Positions 14,619 through 22,924 of a DNA stretch of 55,819 bases are shown here, in pieces. The notes below the pieces were generated by a model. It did not search any database. It was not told the origin of the DNA and saw only the letters and a program-made list of their open reading frames with translations. Position 1 is the first letter of the stretch; each line of letters opens with the position of its first letter. Origin of the DNA: a virus; the IMG/VR virus record IMGVR_UViG_3300044832_000059, positions 1 through 55,819 of that record; one strand, 5' to 3'. The position numbers were made by a program, and so were the translations under genes.

Positions 14619-15113
14619 TAGATAGATATATCAATAGATAATAGTATACAAAAGATCTAAAAGAGAGGGAGGGGAAGGGAAAGAGTAACTGTAGATGTAG
14701 GACGTAACAGAACATACAAGAGAGAGGATAGACTCAAATGAACTATAACTATATTTTTGTTTATATATAGGTAGTCGTGCCTAGCTTCTCTTGTCTTGAG
14801 GCTAGACGTGTCGTATAAGGTATATTGTGCGACGTAAGATATTGAGCCAATACAATGCGATATAAGGTACATGAAATAAGATCAATGTATAAATCATCAT
14901 CTTATTATCTTTCTCTTGTTATAGAGCATCTCATGACATCAGTGAGGCTGTACACCCACCCCAATGAAGGAGTCCCATCGACTTGAGCGTTACTTCTACT
15001 GCCTCTAAAGGTGAAAAAAAATCATAAGTAATCCTTAAACTATTCAAATTTTCTACAGTATTTGAACTTGTTAATCCTTAGATTAATTCAATTTTATTTA
15101 CTATTTGAACTTA
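14619..15113. other. Long divergent intergenic region
   Basis: About 500 nt between the leftward promoter and the rightward RHH gene with no credible gene; the minus frame 14657-14872 looks spurious. It contains a purine-rich block (14655-14730), a CTAGC/GCTAG hairpin near 14780-14808, and a GC-richer segment closed by GAGGC/GCCTC (about 14943-15005) that could fold as RNA. Two direct copies of TATTTGAACTT lie near 15060 and 15103. Candidate control or origin region. Confidence 0.4.
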
Positions 15114-15373
15114 CCGTATTGCCTTAAGTAAGGGAGTATTGTAAGATGGTTGTATGGTTAAAACAACATTAGTATTAACAGATGAAATCTATGAACAGCT
15201 TCGGAAGGAGTCATTTGAGTCTAGAAAGAGTTACAGTACCATTGTGTGTGATGCCTTACATACGGTATTACATAAGCCCGTAAGTACGGTAGACCGTAAG
15301 GATGTAGGCATGAGTGATAATCATGAAGAGCATATTGCCGTACATAAGGATAACCATAAGACCGTAACTACGG
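15114..15373. promoter_or_regulatory. Cluster of CCGTA/TACGG words in and before the RHH gene
   Basis: Eight copies of CCGTA or its complement TACGG lie in 260 bp: 15114, 15261, 15278, 15285, 15294, 15338, 15362 and 15369. Most are inside the coding sequence and some form short palindromic pairs. About 0.5 would be expected by chance. They may be operator sites for the RHH protein itself. Confidence 0.45.
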
Positions 15374-15489
15374 TACAGGGTGATAACATAATGGATAAGC
15401 TTAAGAAGTTACAAGAGAAGAAGAAAGATACTGTGCTTAAGAGTTTCATTCATCCTAGTGGTGAGATGGATGTTGATAATTACGTATAG
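15154..15489 (+). CDS. Ribbon-helix-helix (CopG/Arc-like) DNA-binding protein
   Basis: 111 aa. The N-terminal about 45 residues follow the RHH plan: strand 'KTTLVLTDEIYEQL', helix, turn 'SRKSYSTIV', helix 'CDALHTVL'. The remainder is His- and Lys-rich and ends in a short acidic tail. It stands alone upstream of the packaging genes and could repress or activate late transcription. Unusual CCGTA clusters lie in its own gene. Confidence 0.75.
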   Translation: MVKTTLVLTDEIYEQLRKESFESRKSYSTIVCDALHTVLHKPVSTVDRKDVGMSDNHEEHIAVHKDNHKTVTTVQGDNIMDKLKKLQEKKKDTVLKSFIHPSGEMDVDNYV

Positions 15490-15520
15490 CCCCCCCTATG
15501 AGAGAGGTTATTGGGTCCCA

Positions 15521-15549
15521 TTGACATAAAAACGGTTTTGTTTTATCGT
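15521..15549 (+). promoter_or_regulatory. Candidate late promoter
   Basis: TTGACA (15521-15526), 17 nt, TATCGT (15544-15549); the -35 is perfect and the -10 weak. It is followed by a leader and an intrinsic terminator before the terminase small subunit gene. Confidence 0.5.
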
Positions 15550-15609
15550 TACAGTAAGATTTATCTTCGCAAAAGAGGTAAGTCCTATTTATACTCACAT
15601 GTAAATGAA

Positions 15610-15645
15610 AAGACCTAGAGTTGTAAAAGGCTCTGGGTCTTTTTT
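15610..15645 (+). terminator. Intrinsic terminator in the leader of the packaging genes
   Basis: AAGACCTAGAG (15610-15620) pairs with CTCTGGGTCTT (15631-15641) across a 10-nt loop, then T6. It lies downstream of a promoter and directly upstream of the terminase genes, so late transcription must read through it or start beyond it. Confidence 0.8.
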
Positions 15646-15660
15646 ATTGGGGGAGAAGGC

Positions 15661-16392
15661 TTGACTTACGAGGCATTCTTTTTTATACATAGGGGTATGA
15701 TATCGAATGATACGCCAGATCCAGATTACTTTGCTTTAGTACAAGAGGGGATGAAGCCGAAGGGTTCAACGCTTCCGCATTCTGCTGATTGGAAAGGGTA
15801 TGGGACGGGTCCCATGCATCCTGATGATCTAAAGGCAAGGCAGAAGAGGTTAGATGATGAGAATAAGATAACGCATATGGAGCACGTTGAGCAGGGGAAG
15901 AAGTTGTATACGCTTAATCCAGTAGAGGCGGAGGATTACCAGTATCGGTTTAAGAGTGGTGCAAATGGGAGACGGAGAAAGTTAACGAAAAAGCAGATGG
16001 GTATGGCGAAGTATATGCTTGAGGGGTATACAAGGAGACAGGCAATGTTAAAGGCTGGGTATTCTCAGCATGTAGCAGATAAATCAGTTCTATCACAGCA
16101 GAAGACGGTACTCAGTTTCTTTGAAGGGGTGAGGGGTCGGTTTTCAAAGCTTGGTATTAATGAGGACTTTATGGCTGAGAAGATGGCAGAGTGGTTGAAT
16201 GCTGACAAGACGATTGTTACCAAGAATGGTGAGGTGAGTGTTCCTGATTATAAGACGCAGATTGAGGCATATGACAGATTTAGTAAGTTAATTGATCCAG
16301 TGAAGACTGATAAGGGTAAGAAGAGGGAGATAAAACTTACTGAGTGGATATCTGGCGAGAAGGAGGAGAAAGAGGAGGAGCAACAGAGTTAG
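15661..16392 (+). CDS. Terminase small subunit
   Basis: 243 aa if translation starts at TTG 15661, which has GGGGGAG 6 nt upstream; ATG 15697 (231 aa) is the alternative. The middle holds a helix-turn-helix with the typical 'LTKKQMGMAKYMLEGYT' then 'AGYSQHVADKS' pattern of Terminase_2 DNA-recognition subunits. The C-terminus is acidic. It recognises phage DNA and hands it to the large subunit. Only 4 nt separate its stop from a tRNA gene. Confidence 0.8.
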   Translation: MTYEAFFFIHRGMISNDTPDPDYFALVQEGMKPKGSTLPHSADWKGYGTGPMHPDDLKARQKRLDDENKITHMEHVEQGKKLYTLNPVEAEDYQYRFKSGANGRRRKLTKKQMGMAKYMLEGYTRRQAMLKAGYSQHVADKSVLSQQKTVLSFFEGVRGRFSKLGINEDFMAEKMAEWLNADKTIVTKNGEVSVPDYKTQIEAYDRFSKLIDPVKTDKGKKREIKLTEWISGEKEEKEEEQQS

Positions 16393-16396
16393 ACGA

Positions 16397-16470
16397 TCTT
16401 GGGTCGTCTAAAGGTAGGACGTTGGGTTTTGGCCCCAATAATTAAGGTTCGACTCCTTACCCAAGAACCA
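16397..16470 (+). tRNA. tRNA-Gln (anticodon UUG)
   Basis: Full cloverleaf read by eye: acceptor TCTTGGG/CCCAAGA, D arm GTC...GAC with A14, GG and A21, anticodon arm TTGGG-TTTTGGC-CCCAA (anticodon TTG at loop positions 3-5), T arm TAAGG-TTCGACT-CCTTA, discriminator A and encoded CCA (16468-16470). It decodes CAA, and CAG by wobble. The virion proteins encoded downstream are strikingly Gln-rich. It sits between the two terminase genes, 2 nt before the large-subunit ATG. Confidence 0.95.
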
Positions 16471-16472
16471 TT

Positions 16473-18137
16473 ATGATTGATTATGATTTTACGAAGAAAG
16501 GTATTGAGAAATTATTCTTTGTTACTGATAAAAACGGTAAGACAATGCCGTTTAAGCTTAATGGGACACAGGACCGTCTTCTTAAAGAGTTAAGTGGTGA
16601 GGATTTGGTTCTGAAGTCACGGCAGCAGGGTATATCCACGCTTTTCCTCGCATATATGACGCTTCTCTTCCTCACAACGCCTAATATTAAGTGTGTTGTT
16701 ATTGCTCATGAGGCAGGGGTGACACAGCGACTCTTTGATCGGGTAAAGGGGTTTCTTGATTCAGTCAAACATAACTATCCAGGGCAGGTTCCGTATGAAC
16801 TTAAGTACAATTCAAGACGTGAGTTAGTTAATATTAAGAATAATGCCACCTTTTATATTGGTACAGCAGGGCAGAGGTCATTTGGACACGGGGATACTAT
16901 TAATATACTGCACATATCAGAGTTCTCTCGGTATCCAAATCCAGAGACCATGCTTTCAGGACTGTTGCAAGCAGTTCCGAAAGGTGGTCAGACGTTTATT
17001 GAGAGTACAGCGAACGGGTATAACTACTTTTACCGTTTATGGGAGAATACAAAGAATCGAAAGACCTCATATACGAATCATTTCCTTCCATGGTTTGAGA
17101 CTGTTGAATATGCATTGCCGATTCCTTCAGGGTTTGAGTTAACGGAAGAAGAACTTGAGGTCCTCAATAAGTATCATTTGTCTAAGGAGCAAATGGTATG
17201 GAGACGATGGAAGATTGAACAGTTAAATGGGGATCTTGATAACTTTAATGAATCATTTCCTGCAACAGCAGCAGAAGCCTTCATCTCTAGTGGAAATAAT
17301 GTCTGGAGTAATACACTTCTCTCCTCATATATGCTGCATACCCAGAAGCCACTCGGGGTAGGTAATATTATTGGCTATAATCCTTTGACTTTCGTTGAGA
17401 ATGAGAAGGGGTATTTGAAACTCTTTAAAGAACCAGAGGAGTTTCATAACTATGTTATTGGTGCAGACGTTTCAGAAGGGAAGATTGTTGCGGAAGGGGA
17501 CAGTGAACATGAAACAGACTATTCATGTGCTCAAGTAATTGATCGTAATACATATGAGCAGGTTGCAGTATGGCATGGAAGAATCGATCCTGACCAATTT
17601 GGGAGGCAAGTTGAATCACTCGGGAGATATTATAATGATGCACTCATTGCAGTTGAACGTAATGCAGTGGGACTTACCCCTCTTATTATTCTACGGGACT
17701 TGAACTATCCTAATCTTTATTATCGAGAAATCTATGGACAGATATCTGAGAAACGTACTCCAGAGTTGGGATGGACAACTGATCGACATACAAAAGAACT
17801 TATTATTAATGAAGGAACACAATTACTCCGTGAACATCGGGTGACAATCTATGATGAAGATACAATTGATGAGATGATGTCGTTTGTCAGACAAGCAAAT
17901 GGGTCTGCTTCTGCTGCGAGTGGTGCTCATGATGATCGAGTGATGAGTTACTTGATTGCTCTTAAGATGCTTACGCAAGCAATGCCGACGATTAGAGGTA
18001 ATCCCATTGAACGATCCGATGCAGAACAAGAAGGGAATATCTTCTATATGAATGGTGTGCCGTTTAATCAGTATGGACAGCCAATTGATCCTGACTCAGC
18101 GTATGGGGAGTCTGAGGGGGGAGGGTTTGAGTTCTAA
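16473..18137 (+). CDS. terL: Terminase large subunit (packaging ATPase/nuclease)
   Basis: 554 aa. The ATPase domain has the Walker A variant 'SRQQGIST' (49-56), a Walker B-like 'HISEFSR' near 146-152 and motif III 'ESTANG' near 178-183. The nuclease domain has 'IGADVSEG' (catalytic Asp strand), 'AVERNAVG' (second acidic) and 'GAHDDRVMSYLIAL' (third Asp), as in RNase H-like terminase nucleases. It pumps DNA into the prohead through the portal and cuts the concatemer. Its ATG follows the tRNA directly with no SD site. Confidence 0.95.
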   Translation: MIDYDFTKKGIEKLFFVTDKNGKTMPFKLNGTQDRLLKELSGEDLVLKSRQQGISTLFLAYMTLLFLTTPNIKCVVIAHEAGVTQRLFDRVKGFLDSVKHNYPGQVPYELKYNSRRELVNIKNNATFYIGTAGQRSFGHGDTINILHISEFSRYPNPETMLSGLLQAVPKGGQTFIESTANGYNYFYRLWENTKNRKTSYTNHFLPWFETVEYALPIPSGFELTEEELEVLNKYHLSKEQMVWRRWKIEQLNGDLDNFNESFPATAAEAFISSGNNVWSNTLLSSYMLHTQKPLGVGNIIGYNPLTFVENEKGYLKLFKEPEEFHNYVIGADVSEGKIVAEGDSEHETDYSCAQVIDRNTYEQVAVWHGRIDPDQFGRQVESLGRYYNDALIAVERNAVGLTPLIILRDLNYPNLYYREIYGQISEKRTPELGWTTDRHTKELIINEGTQLLREHRVTIYDEDTIDEMMSFVRQANGSASAASGAHDDRVMSYLIALKMLTQAMPTIRGNPIERSDAEQEGNIFYMNGVPFNQYGQPIDPDSAYGESEGGGFEF

Positions 18138-18295
18138 TGCAAGAAATTGAAGTAGTACTAGAGATAATGCGTAAACAGTTGCAGGATCAGATCGCTCGTG
18201 GGTATGGGATTGCTTCATTTGCCATTCATATTCAGGATGGGAAGATCGTTCTTATTAAGTATAATCAAGAAGTCTCCATGAAGATCGGCTCTTGA
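18137..18295 (+). CDS. Small hypothetical protein
   Basis: 52 aa. Its ATG shares a base with the terL stop, so it is coupled to it. A helix is followed by two strands ('FAIHIQDGKIVLIKY'), a compact alpha-beta-beta unit. No name. Confidence 0.6.
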   Translation: MQEIEVVLEIMRKQLQDQIARGYGIASFAIHIQDGKIVLIKYNQEVSMKIGS

Positions 18296-18327
18296 TTTAC
18301 GGTAGATAGTTGTTTAGAGTAAAGTGT

Positions 18328-18738
18328 ATGCGATGGTATCATCTTTTTGTTCTTCCTCGTTATATTTCAGGACTAGAGGATCGTCTTTCGGGGCTTGAGA
18401 AGACTGCTGTTCTTTATCCAACCTTTAAACAGTTAGAGCAAGAGGTAGTGGATCAGAAGCAAGAGTTCTCTTATTTTAAAGATACGATTGAAGCTCTTGA
18501 AAAGAAGTTTGCTCCGTTAGGTGCTCCGAATGAGATTGAGGATGAGGATGATGGATCAATTGAGATAGATGAGAACTATCGAATCCCGATTGTTGATGGT
18601 ATAAGTATACGAGAAGAAGGTAAGAGTCAGGATTCGGCATCATCACTTCGAATCTATAGTCAAGCACATCCTGAAGTAATTACGAAGTCATCATTAAAGG
18701 CTTATGGATCAAGACAAAGCAAGAAGAAGATTAACTAG
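18328..18738 (+). CDS. Coiled-coil protein preceding the portal
   Basis: 136 aa from ATG 18328; an upstream TTG at 18310 is possible. Residues about 17-60 form a clear coiled coil ('LEDRLSGLEKT', 'LEQEVVDQKQE'), then an acidic stretch. The end overlaps the portal start by 35 nt in another frame. A minor virion or assembly role is likely by position. Confidence 0.65.
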   Translation: MRWYHLFVLPRYISGLEDRLSGLEKTAVLYPTFKQLEQEVVDQKQEFSYFKDTIEALEKKFAPLGAPNEIEDEDDGSIEIDENYRIPIVDGISIREEGKSQDSASSLRIYSQAHPEVITKSSLKAYGSRQSKKKIN

Positions 18739-20854
18739 CGAACAACAGCGAGTTGAAGACTCAAAAACCTCAGATAATAAGGAGAAATCCCAACGTCGGA
18801 TGTTTATTGCTGATGGAAAAGAACTTCTTGGGAGAGCGGCAGATTCAAGACGACGATATGATTATGAATGGATGGTTCGGGATCTCTTCCGTCGTGGGTA
18901 TCACTTCAGTCGTTATCAACCAACAACACAAACAGTTATTCTTGCAAGTAAACAGTCTGCGAAGATTCCGATAAACCTTTGTGCTGCTGCAATGCGATCT
19001 ATTCGTAATCAAGTTACTTCATTTAAACCAAAGTGGGAATGTCTTCCTCGGTTCACTACAGAAGAATCAAAGGTGCAAGCTCGATATACGGGTATGTTTC
19101 TTGATTATCTCTTCGATCATCTCCGTCTTAAACATAAGATCAAAGAAACAATTACACAAGGACTCATAACCTCAGTAGGTATTTGGCGAGTATTGTATGA
19201 CGAACAGCGTAAGGAGGTTCGGATTTATCTTGTTGACCCTTTTGATTTGTATATTGATCCGTATGCTGAGACAGTTGATGATGCTGAGTATATGATTATG
19301 GCTGCTCGTAAACCTCTCTCGTGGGTTCTTAATAATCCTGATTATGATGAAGAGGCGAGGGCACAGATTGTTTCCCCTGAAGCACGACTTGCTTACTCTG
19401 AGTATAAGCAGTTCATGATTCAAGCTGTGAAGAACATGGCTCAGTATCAGACTGATCGCAATGCAACAGTTATTGTGTTTGATGGGGAGTTTCGTATATG
19501 GAAAGAGGGGAAGAGTTTTATTCGTCGAGCGATCTGGACAGATCAAAACACTGATCCACTCTATTATAAGGATACGGAAGAAGAGGATTACACTTTTGCA
19601 GTGTATCAAGCGGATATTAATCCTAAAGAAATTTATGGTGAGAGTTGGATGAAGCATACCATGCCTATTAATCGAGTCATTGATATGCTTGAGTCAAGCA
19701 TTTATGACTATAATCATCGAGTTGCAAAGGGAAGAATTGTTGTTGATAGAGATGCTGGGGTACGAACAATTCACAATGTACATGGTGAGATCATTTCAAA
19801 GAACAGAGGGTCAGAGGTGAGAGCACTTGATATGCCAGCTCTTCCTATCTCTGTTGCATCACAAGCAGAGCGAATGATGACATACTTTGAAGATATTTCA
19901 GGAGCACACGATGCTTCTCTTGGTCGTGTTCCTGCTGGAGTTAAGTCAGGTGTTGGAGTTGCAGAACTTAAACAGGCTGATTCAACAAATCAAGATGATC
20001 TTGTTGATAACCTTGAGGACTTTCTTGAGGATGTTGCTCGTAAAGTAATGAGTGTTGTTTCTAAAGAGTATACAAGCTATCAGGTTGTACAAGCATTAGG
20101 ACACGTTGAAGAAGAGGCAAAGTACTTCGCTGTTGTTGGAAAGGGTTCTGGGAAGAAGGGGAGTGCTGATGATGCTCATAAAGGTAAAGTTAAAATCGGT
20201 CCTGATTGGCTAGACCTTGTTGTTATTGGTGATGATAATAATGTACGGGTAACGGTTGGTTCATGGCTTGGATATACGAAAGAGATGATGCAACAGAAGG
20301 TTGAGAAGTATATTGCAGCAGGAATTATCGATCAGAAGACGGGACTTCGGTTGCTCGAATTTGGCAACATTGATTCGATTATTCAGGAAACACGTAAGGA
20401 GCAACTCCTAAAGTCTCGGTTGACACAGCAGCCACAACAGGGGCAACATCCAGGAGAACAAGATCAATATACTTTGGCACAGGTTGAAAATCAGATGCTT
20501 CTTGAAGGTAAACCAATAAAGCCAGATCCACATGATGACCATGAGGTGCATATTGCAGTTCATCAGGATGCGCTCGGTATGGGTGCAGATGACATGGTTG
20601 GACAGCATATTGAACTGCATCAACAATATGCGAATGCTCAATGGGGAACAGATCATGCAGCAGGGTCACAGCAACAAGAACAAGATCAACAAAGGAATCA
20701 GCAGGTACAGCAGCAAGGGCAACCTGATCCGAACGCACCACAAGATCCTAATGCAGGTATGCCTCCAACACCTCAAGGACAACCAAGGGGTGGGGGAGCA
20801 GTTGGTGGACCAATGCCACAGCCACCACAGGGAGGACAACCACCACAGGGGTAG
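18704..20854 (+). CDS. Portal protein (podovirus type)
   Basis: 716 aa, ATG 18704. The first 550 residues have the clip/stem/wing organisation of long podovirus portals, with conserved-looking segments such as 'RRYDYEWMVRDLFRRGYHF', 'DPFDLYIDPYAETVDDAEY' and 'ISGAHDASLGRVPAGVKSG'. The last about 130 residues are low-complexity Gln/Pro/Gly-rich and probably disordered. It forms the dodecameric vertex for packaging and neck attachment. Order (terL, portal, scaffold, coat) is the usual one. Confidence 0.9.
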   Translation: MDQDKARRRLTSEQQRVEDSKTSDNKEKSQRRMFIADGKELLGRAADSRRRYDYEWMVRDLFRRGYHFSRYQPTTQTVILASKQSAKIPINLCAAAMRSIRNQVTSFKPKWECLPRFTTEESKVQARYTGMFLDYLFDHLRLKHKIKETITQGLITSVGIWRVLYDEQRKEVRIYLVDPFDLYIDPYAETVDDAEYMIMAARKPLSWVLNNPDYDEEARAQIVSPEARLAYSEYKQFMIQAVKNMAQYQTDRNATVIVFDGEFRIWKEGKSFIRRAIWTDQNTDPLYYKDTEEEDYTFAVYQADINPKEIYGESWMKHTMPINRVIDMLESSIYDYNHRVAKGRIVVDRDAGVRTIHNVHGEIISKNRGSEVRALDMPALPISVASQAERMMTYFEDISGAHDASLGRVPAGVKSGVGVAELKQADSTNQDDLVDNLEDFLEDVARKVMSVVSKEYTSYQVVQALGHVEEEAKYFAVVGKGSGKKGSADDAHKGKVKIGPDWLDLVVIGDDNNVRVTVGSWLGYTKEMMQQKVEKYIAAGIIDQKTGLRLLEFGNIDSIIQETRKEQLLKSRLTQQPQQGQHPGEQDQYTLAQVENQMLLEGKPIKPDPHDDHEVHIAVHQDALGMGADDMVGQHIELHQQYANAQWGTDHAAGSQQQEQDQQRNQQVQQQGQPDPNAPQDPNAGMPPTPQGQPRGGGAVGGPMPQPPQGGQPPQG

Positions 20855-20877
20855 TAAGAAAGGAGGTGTATTGATCT

Positions 20878-21012
20878 ATGGCAGTAAATAAAAAGAAAAC
20901 ATCAGTTAAAGGAAATCCTTTTCAGGCTGGTAAAAAAGTAGCAATTAAAGGAAATCCTTTTCAATCTGGTAAGAAACAATCAGTTAAAGGAAAAAAAGTA
21001 GCTTACAAGTAA
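20878..21012 (+). CDS. Tiny hyperbasic protein with internal repeat (protamine-like 1)
   Basis: 44 aa, ATG 20878 with a perfect AAGGAGGTG site 9 nt upstream. About a third of residues are Lys; 'VKGNPFQAGKK' (9-19) is repeated as 'IKGNPFQSGKK' (22-32), then 'VKGKK'. No acidic residue. First of three consecutive tiny basic genes between portal and scaffold. Likely a DNA- or scaffold-binding virion peptide, by analogy with condensing proteins; not proven. Confidence 0.75.
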   Translation: MAVNKKKTSVKGNPFQAGKKVAIKGNPFQSGKKQSVKGKKVAYK

Positions 21013-21023
21013 TATAATCACTC

Positions 21024-21052
21024 TTGACTTTTCTTAGGAACTTGTTTAATTT
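21024..21052 (+). promoter_or_regulatory. Weak candidate promoter before the second hyperbasic gene
   Basis: TTGACT (21024-21029), 17 nt, TAATTT (21047-21052). The words TTGACWTTTCTT are shared with the 4222 promoter. The -10 is poor; TATAGT at 21056 is an alternative without a good -35. Confidence 0.3.
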
Positions 21053-21078
21053 GGTTATAGTATAGGTAAGAGGACATA

Positions 21079-21112
21079 CCTCAGCCCCAAAGAAATGGGC
21101 TGAGGTTTTTTT
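21079..21112 (+). terminator. Strong intrinsic terminator inside the virion operon
   Basis: CCTCAGCCC (21079-21087) pairs perfectly with GGGCTGAGG (21097-21105) across a 9-nt loop, followed by T7. It ends one base before ATG 21113. Third copy of the hairpin/T-run/start arrangement; it would reduce expression of genes after portal unless read through. Confidence 0.85.
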
Positions 21113-21244
21113 ATGCGAACAATTAAGAAAAAGCCCAAGATGAGTGGGCGGATGAAACGAGCTGTAGGGATTGTTACAGAATCACGTAGAGGAATTGGAT
21201 CTCATGGAAGATCAAAGGGGTCACGAAGAGGGAGTACAAGATAA
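21113..21244 (+). CDS. Tiny hyperbasic Arg/Ser/Gly-rich protein (protamine-like 2)
   Basis: 43 aa, starting right after a terminator T-run. Arg+Lys about 35%, with 'RGIGSHGRSKGSRRGSTR' at the C-terminus and a single Glu. This composition is like protamines or adenoviral core peptides. No SD site. Coupled within 2 nt to the next basic gene. Confidence 0.65.
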   Translation: MRTIKKKPKMSGRMKRAVGIVTESRRGIGSHGRSKGSRRGSTR

Positions 21245-21246
21245 CT

Positions 21247-21417
21247 ATGGCATCAATTAAAAAATCACCATCGCTAAGACAAACAAAGATCTCTGTAAAG
21301 GGATTGAGTTCTAAGGCAATGAAATCTCCTTCAATGAAAATGCCTAAGATGGCTATTGCAAAAGTAAAAGCACCAAAGAAAGCAGCTAAGGGTAAAGCTG
21401 TGAAGATCAAACTTTAA
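21247..21417 (+). CDS. Tiny Lys/Ala/Pro-rich protein (histone H1-tail-like, protamine-like 3)
   Basis: 56 aa, no acidic residues, about 30% Lys, with 'KAPKKAAKGKAVKIKL' at the end and 'SPSLRQ' and 'SPSMKMPKM' elements, resembling histone H1 C-terminal tails. Third of the hyperbasic set. A role in condensing packaged DNA or in head assembly is inferred from composition and position only. Confidence 0.7.
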   Translation: MASIKKSPSLRQTKISVKGLSSKAMKSPSMKMPKMAIAKVKAPKKAAKGKAVKIKL

Positions 21418-21421
21418 TTAT

Positions 21422-21634
21422 ATGCCATTACGAGTATTTACAGATAAATTACAGAAAATTGCAAAGGAAATGCCTGGAATGGAAGGGGATATCGAACCCG
21501 TAGATGCATGGGGTGGATATGTTGCTGTTGATAAATATGCTCCAGACAATCTAGCTAAGACACAAGATAATATTCAATGGAAAATACAACTCAAATCAGT
21601 AAATGACTTTGACAAGGAGGTGAGACCAAAATAA
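21422..21634 (+). CDS. Hypothetical virion-cluster protein
   Basis: 70 aa, compact mixed alpha/beta, no motif. Starts 4 nt after the third basic gene in AT-rich context. Probably assembly-related by position. Confidence 0.65.
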   Translation: MPLRVFTDKLQKIAKEMPGMEGDIEPVDAWGGYVAVDKYAPDNLAKTQDNIQWKIQLKSVNDFDKEVRPK

Positions 21635-21636
21635 CT

Positions 21637-21930
21637 ATGGCAGTTTCAAAGAATCCAATAGCAAATAAGAATTATGAAGGTCCCGTACACGGAGGAGAGG
21701 GAAAAGATAAACTGAAAATTTCAGGGGAACCTGAGTTCTCAGGGGTATATCGTTCCGCTCCTAATCCTAAGCTTTCACCTGCGGTTGGGTATACATCCAA
21801 ACGAGATGGAGCAGAGGATTCAGCAGGATCAATTAATAGTAAAGTAGGAACAACGGGTTATGGTGGACCACAACGGTTTACGCCTAAAAACCTTGGTGAT
21901 CGTCACCCTGATGACTTACAACGTTCGTAA
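21637..21930 (+). CDS. Hypothetical virion-cluster protein, Gly/Pro-rich
   Basis: 97 aa, rich in G, P, K and S with little hydrophobic core, so probably extended or disordered. Starts 2 nt after the preceding stop. Could be a minor head protein. No family recognised. Confidence 0.65.
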   Translation: MAVSKNPIANKNYEGPVHGGEGKDKLKISGEPEFSGVYRSAPNPKLSPAVGYTSKRDGAEDSAGSINSKVGTTGYGGPQRFTPKNLGDRHPDDLQRS

Positions 21931-21990
21931 TATTACGCTCCATTCTTCTCACAACGGGGAATGGGGGGCAAGATTATGAAGCATTTCGCA

Positions 21991-22019
21991 ACCTGATAGC
22001 TCGTACAGGTGTTAGCTAT
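21991..22019 (+). other. Possible H-type RNA pseudoknot upstream of the scaffold gene
   Basis: ACCTG (21991-21995) pairs with CAGGT (22006-22010), and ATAGCT (21996-22001) pairs with AGCTAT (22014-22019). The interleaved order gives an H-type pseudoknot with perfect stems of 5 and 6 bp. It lies in the 146-nt gap before ATG 22077. Chance formation cannot be excluded. Confidence 0.35.
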
Positions 22020-22076
22020 AACTAGAATAGTCGGTTCGTGAACGTTATTACAGAGAGAAAGGACGGTGAGAAGCAA

Positions 22077-22841
22077 ATGACTGATGAATTAAATCAAATG
22101 CTTCAAGGCGAGAACCAGGATTCTCCCGCTGAAACACAATCAGAAGATACAAGTTCTGGGTCTTATTCTGATACTGGTGCTGATGGCACTCAAGGAACAG
22201 AAGGATCAGATGAGGAGGCAGAGTGGAATAAACTCTCGGGAAATGCGACTGATAGATTTCGTAAGGTTTACAATGAACGGCAACGTTTCATACAGGAAAA
22301 CCAGAAACTACGAGATCTCATATCGCAAGGAGGTGTAGCGCAAGATCAATCAGGAGGAATTAAAATAACTCCACAGGTTGAGCAAGCGGTGAAACAACTT
22401 GATACTGTTGGGATTGCAACGAAAGAATACGTGCAAAAACAAGTTCAAGATATCCTTGCACAGAAGACGTATTACGATGAGTTAGGGAAACTTGAGTCTA
22501 AACTCGATGGAGCTGATGGGAAGCCACGATTTGCAAGAGAAGAATACTTCGACTATGTAGATCGTCACCCCCAATACAAAAATTACTTACCAGAAGATGT
22601 CTATGAAAAGATGTTTACTGAAGAATTAGGTAATTGGAAATCAGACAATCGAGGGACGCAAGGACAGACCCAAAGACGCTCTCAAGCACTGAGACCGACC
22701 CGAACTGCATCAAGGGAGACTGACTTAACGGTTGATGAGATCGAGGCAAAGTTAAAATCTTTACCCGAACCTCAGCGATCAGCATGGTATCAAGCTAATC
22801 AAAAAAAGATTAATGATGCTGTACAAAAAGCAGGTTCCTAA
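22077..22841 (+). CDS. Scaffold protein
   Basis: 254 aa from ATG 22077 with GGTGAG 7 nt upstream; the longer GTG frame from 22038 is less likely. Acidic, Gln/Ser-rich and disordered for the first 60 residues, coiled-coil and helical in the middle ('RQRFIQENQKLRDLI'), and ending in a basic-amphipathic helix. This layout and its position just before the coat gene are those of scaffold proteins that direct prohead assembly and leave on maturation. Confidence 0.8.
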   Translation: MTDELNQMLQGENQDSPAETQSEDTSSGSYSDTGADGTQGTEGSDEEAEWNKLSGNATDRFRKVYNERQRFIQENQKLRDLISQGGVAQDQSGGIKITPQVEQAVKQLDTVGIATKEYVQKQVQDILAQKTYYDELGKLESKLDGADGKPRFAREEYFDYVDRHPQYKNYLPEDVYEKMFTEELGNWKSDNRGTQGQTQRRSQALRPTRTASRETDLTVDEIEAKLKSLPEPQRSAWYQANQKKINDAVQKAGS

Positions 22842-22924
22842 GTTTCGCTAAGACTCACCTTCTCATTCAATACCGTCGCTGTTTTATAACAGAATTTAAC
22901 ATTGAAAGGGGGTGAGTTTTTTAT

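Noticed and set aside
14657-14872. 71-residue minus-strand frame in the 14.6-15.1 kb gap
   Set aside because: No ribosome site, low-complexity purine/pyrimidine composition, and it lies upstream of a strong promoter reading the same way.
19172-19657. 161-residue minus-strand frame opposite the portal gene
   Set aside because: Shadow of a long, well-supported plus-strand gene; no ribosome site or motif.
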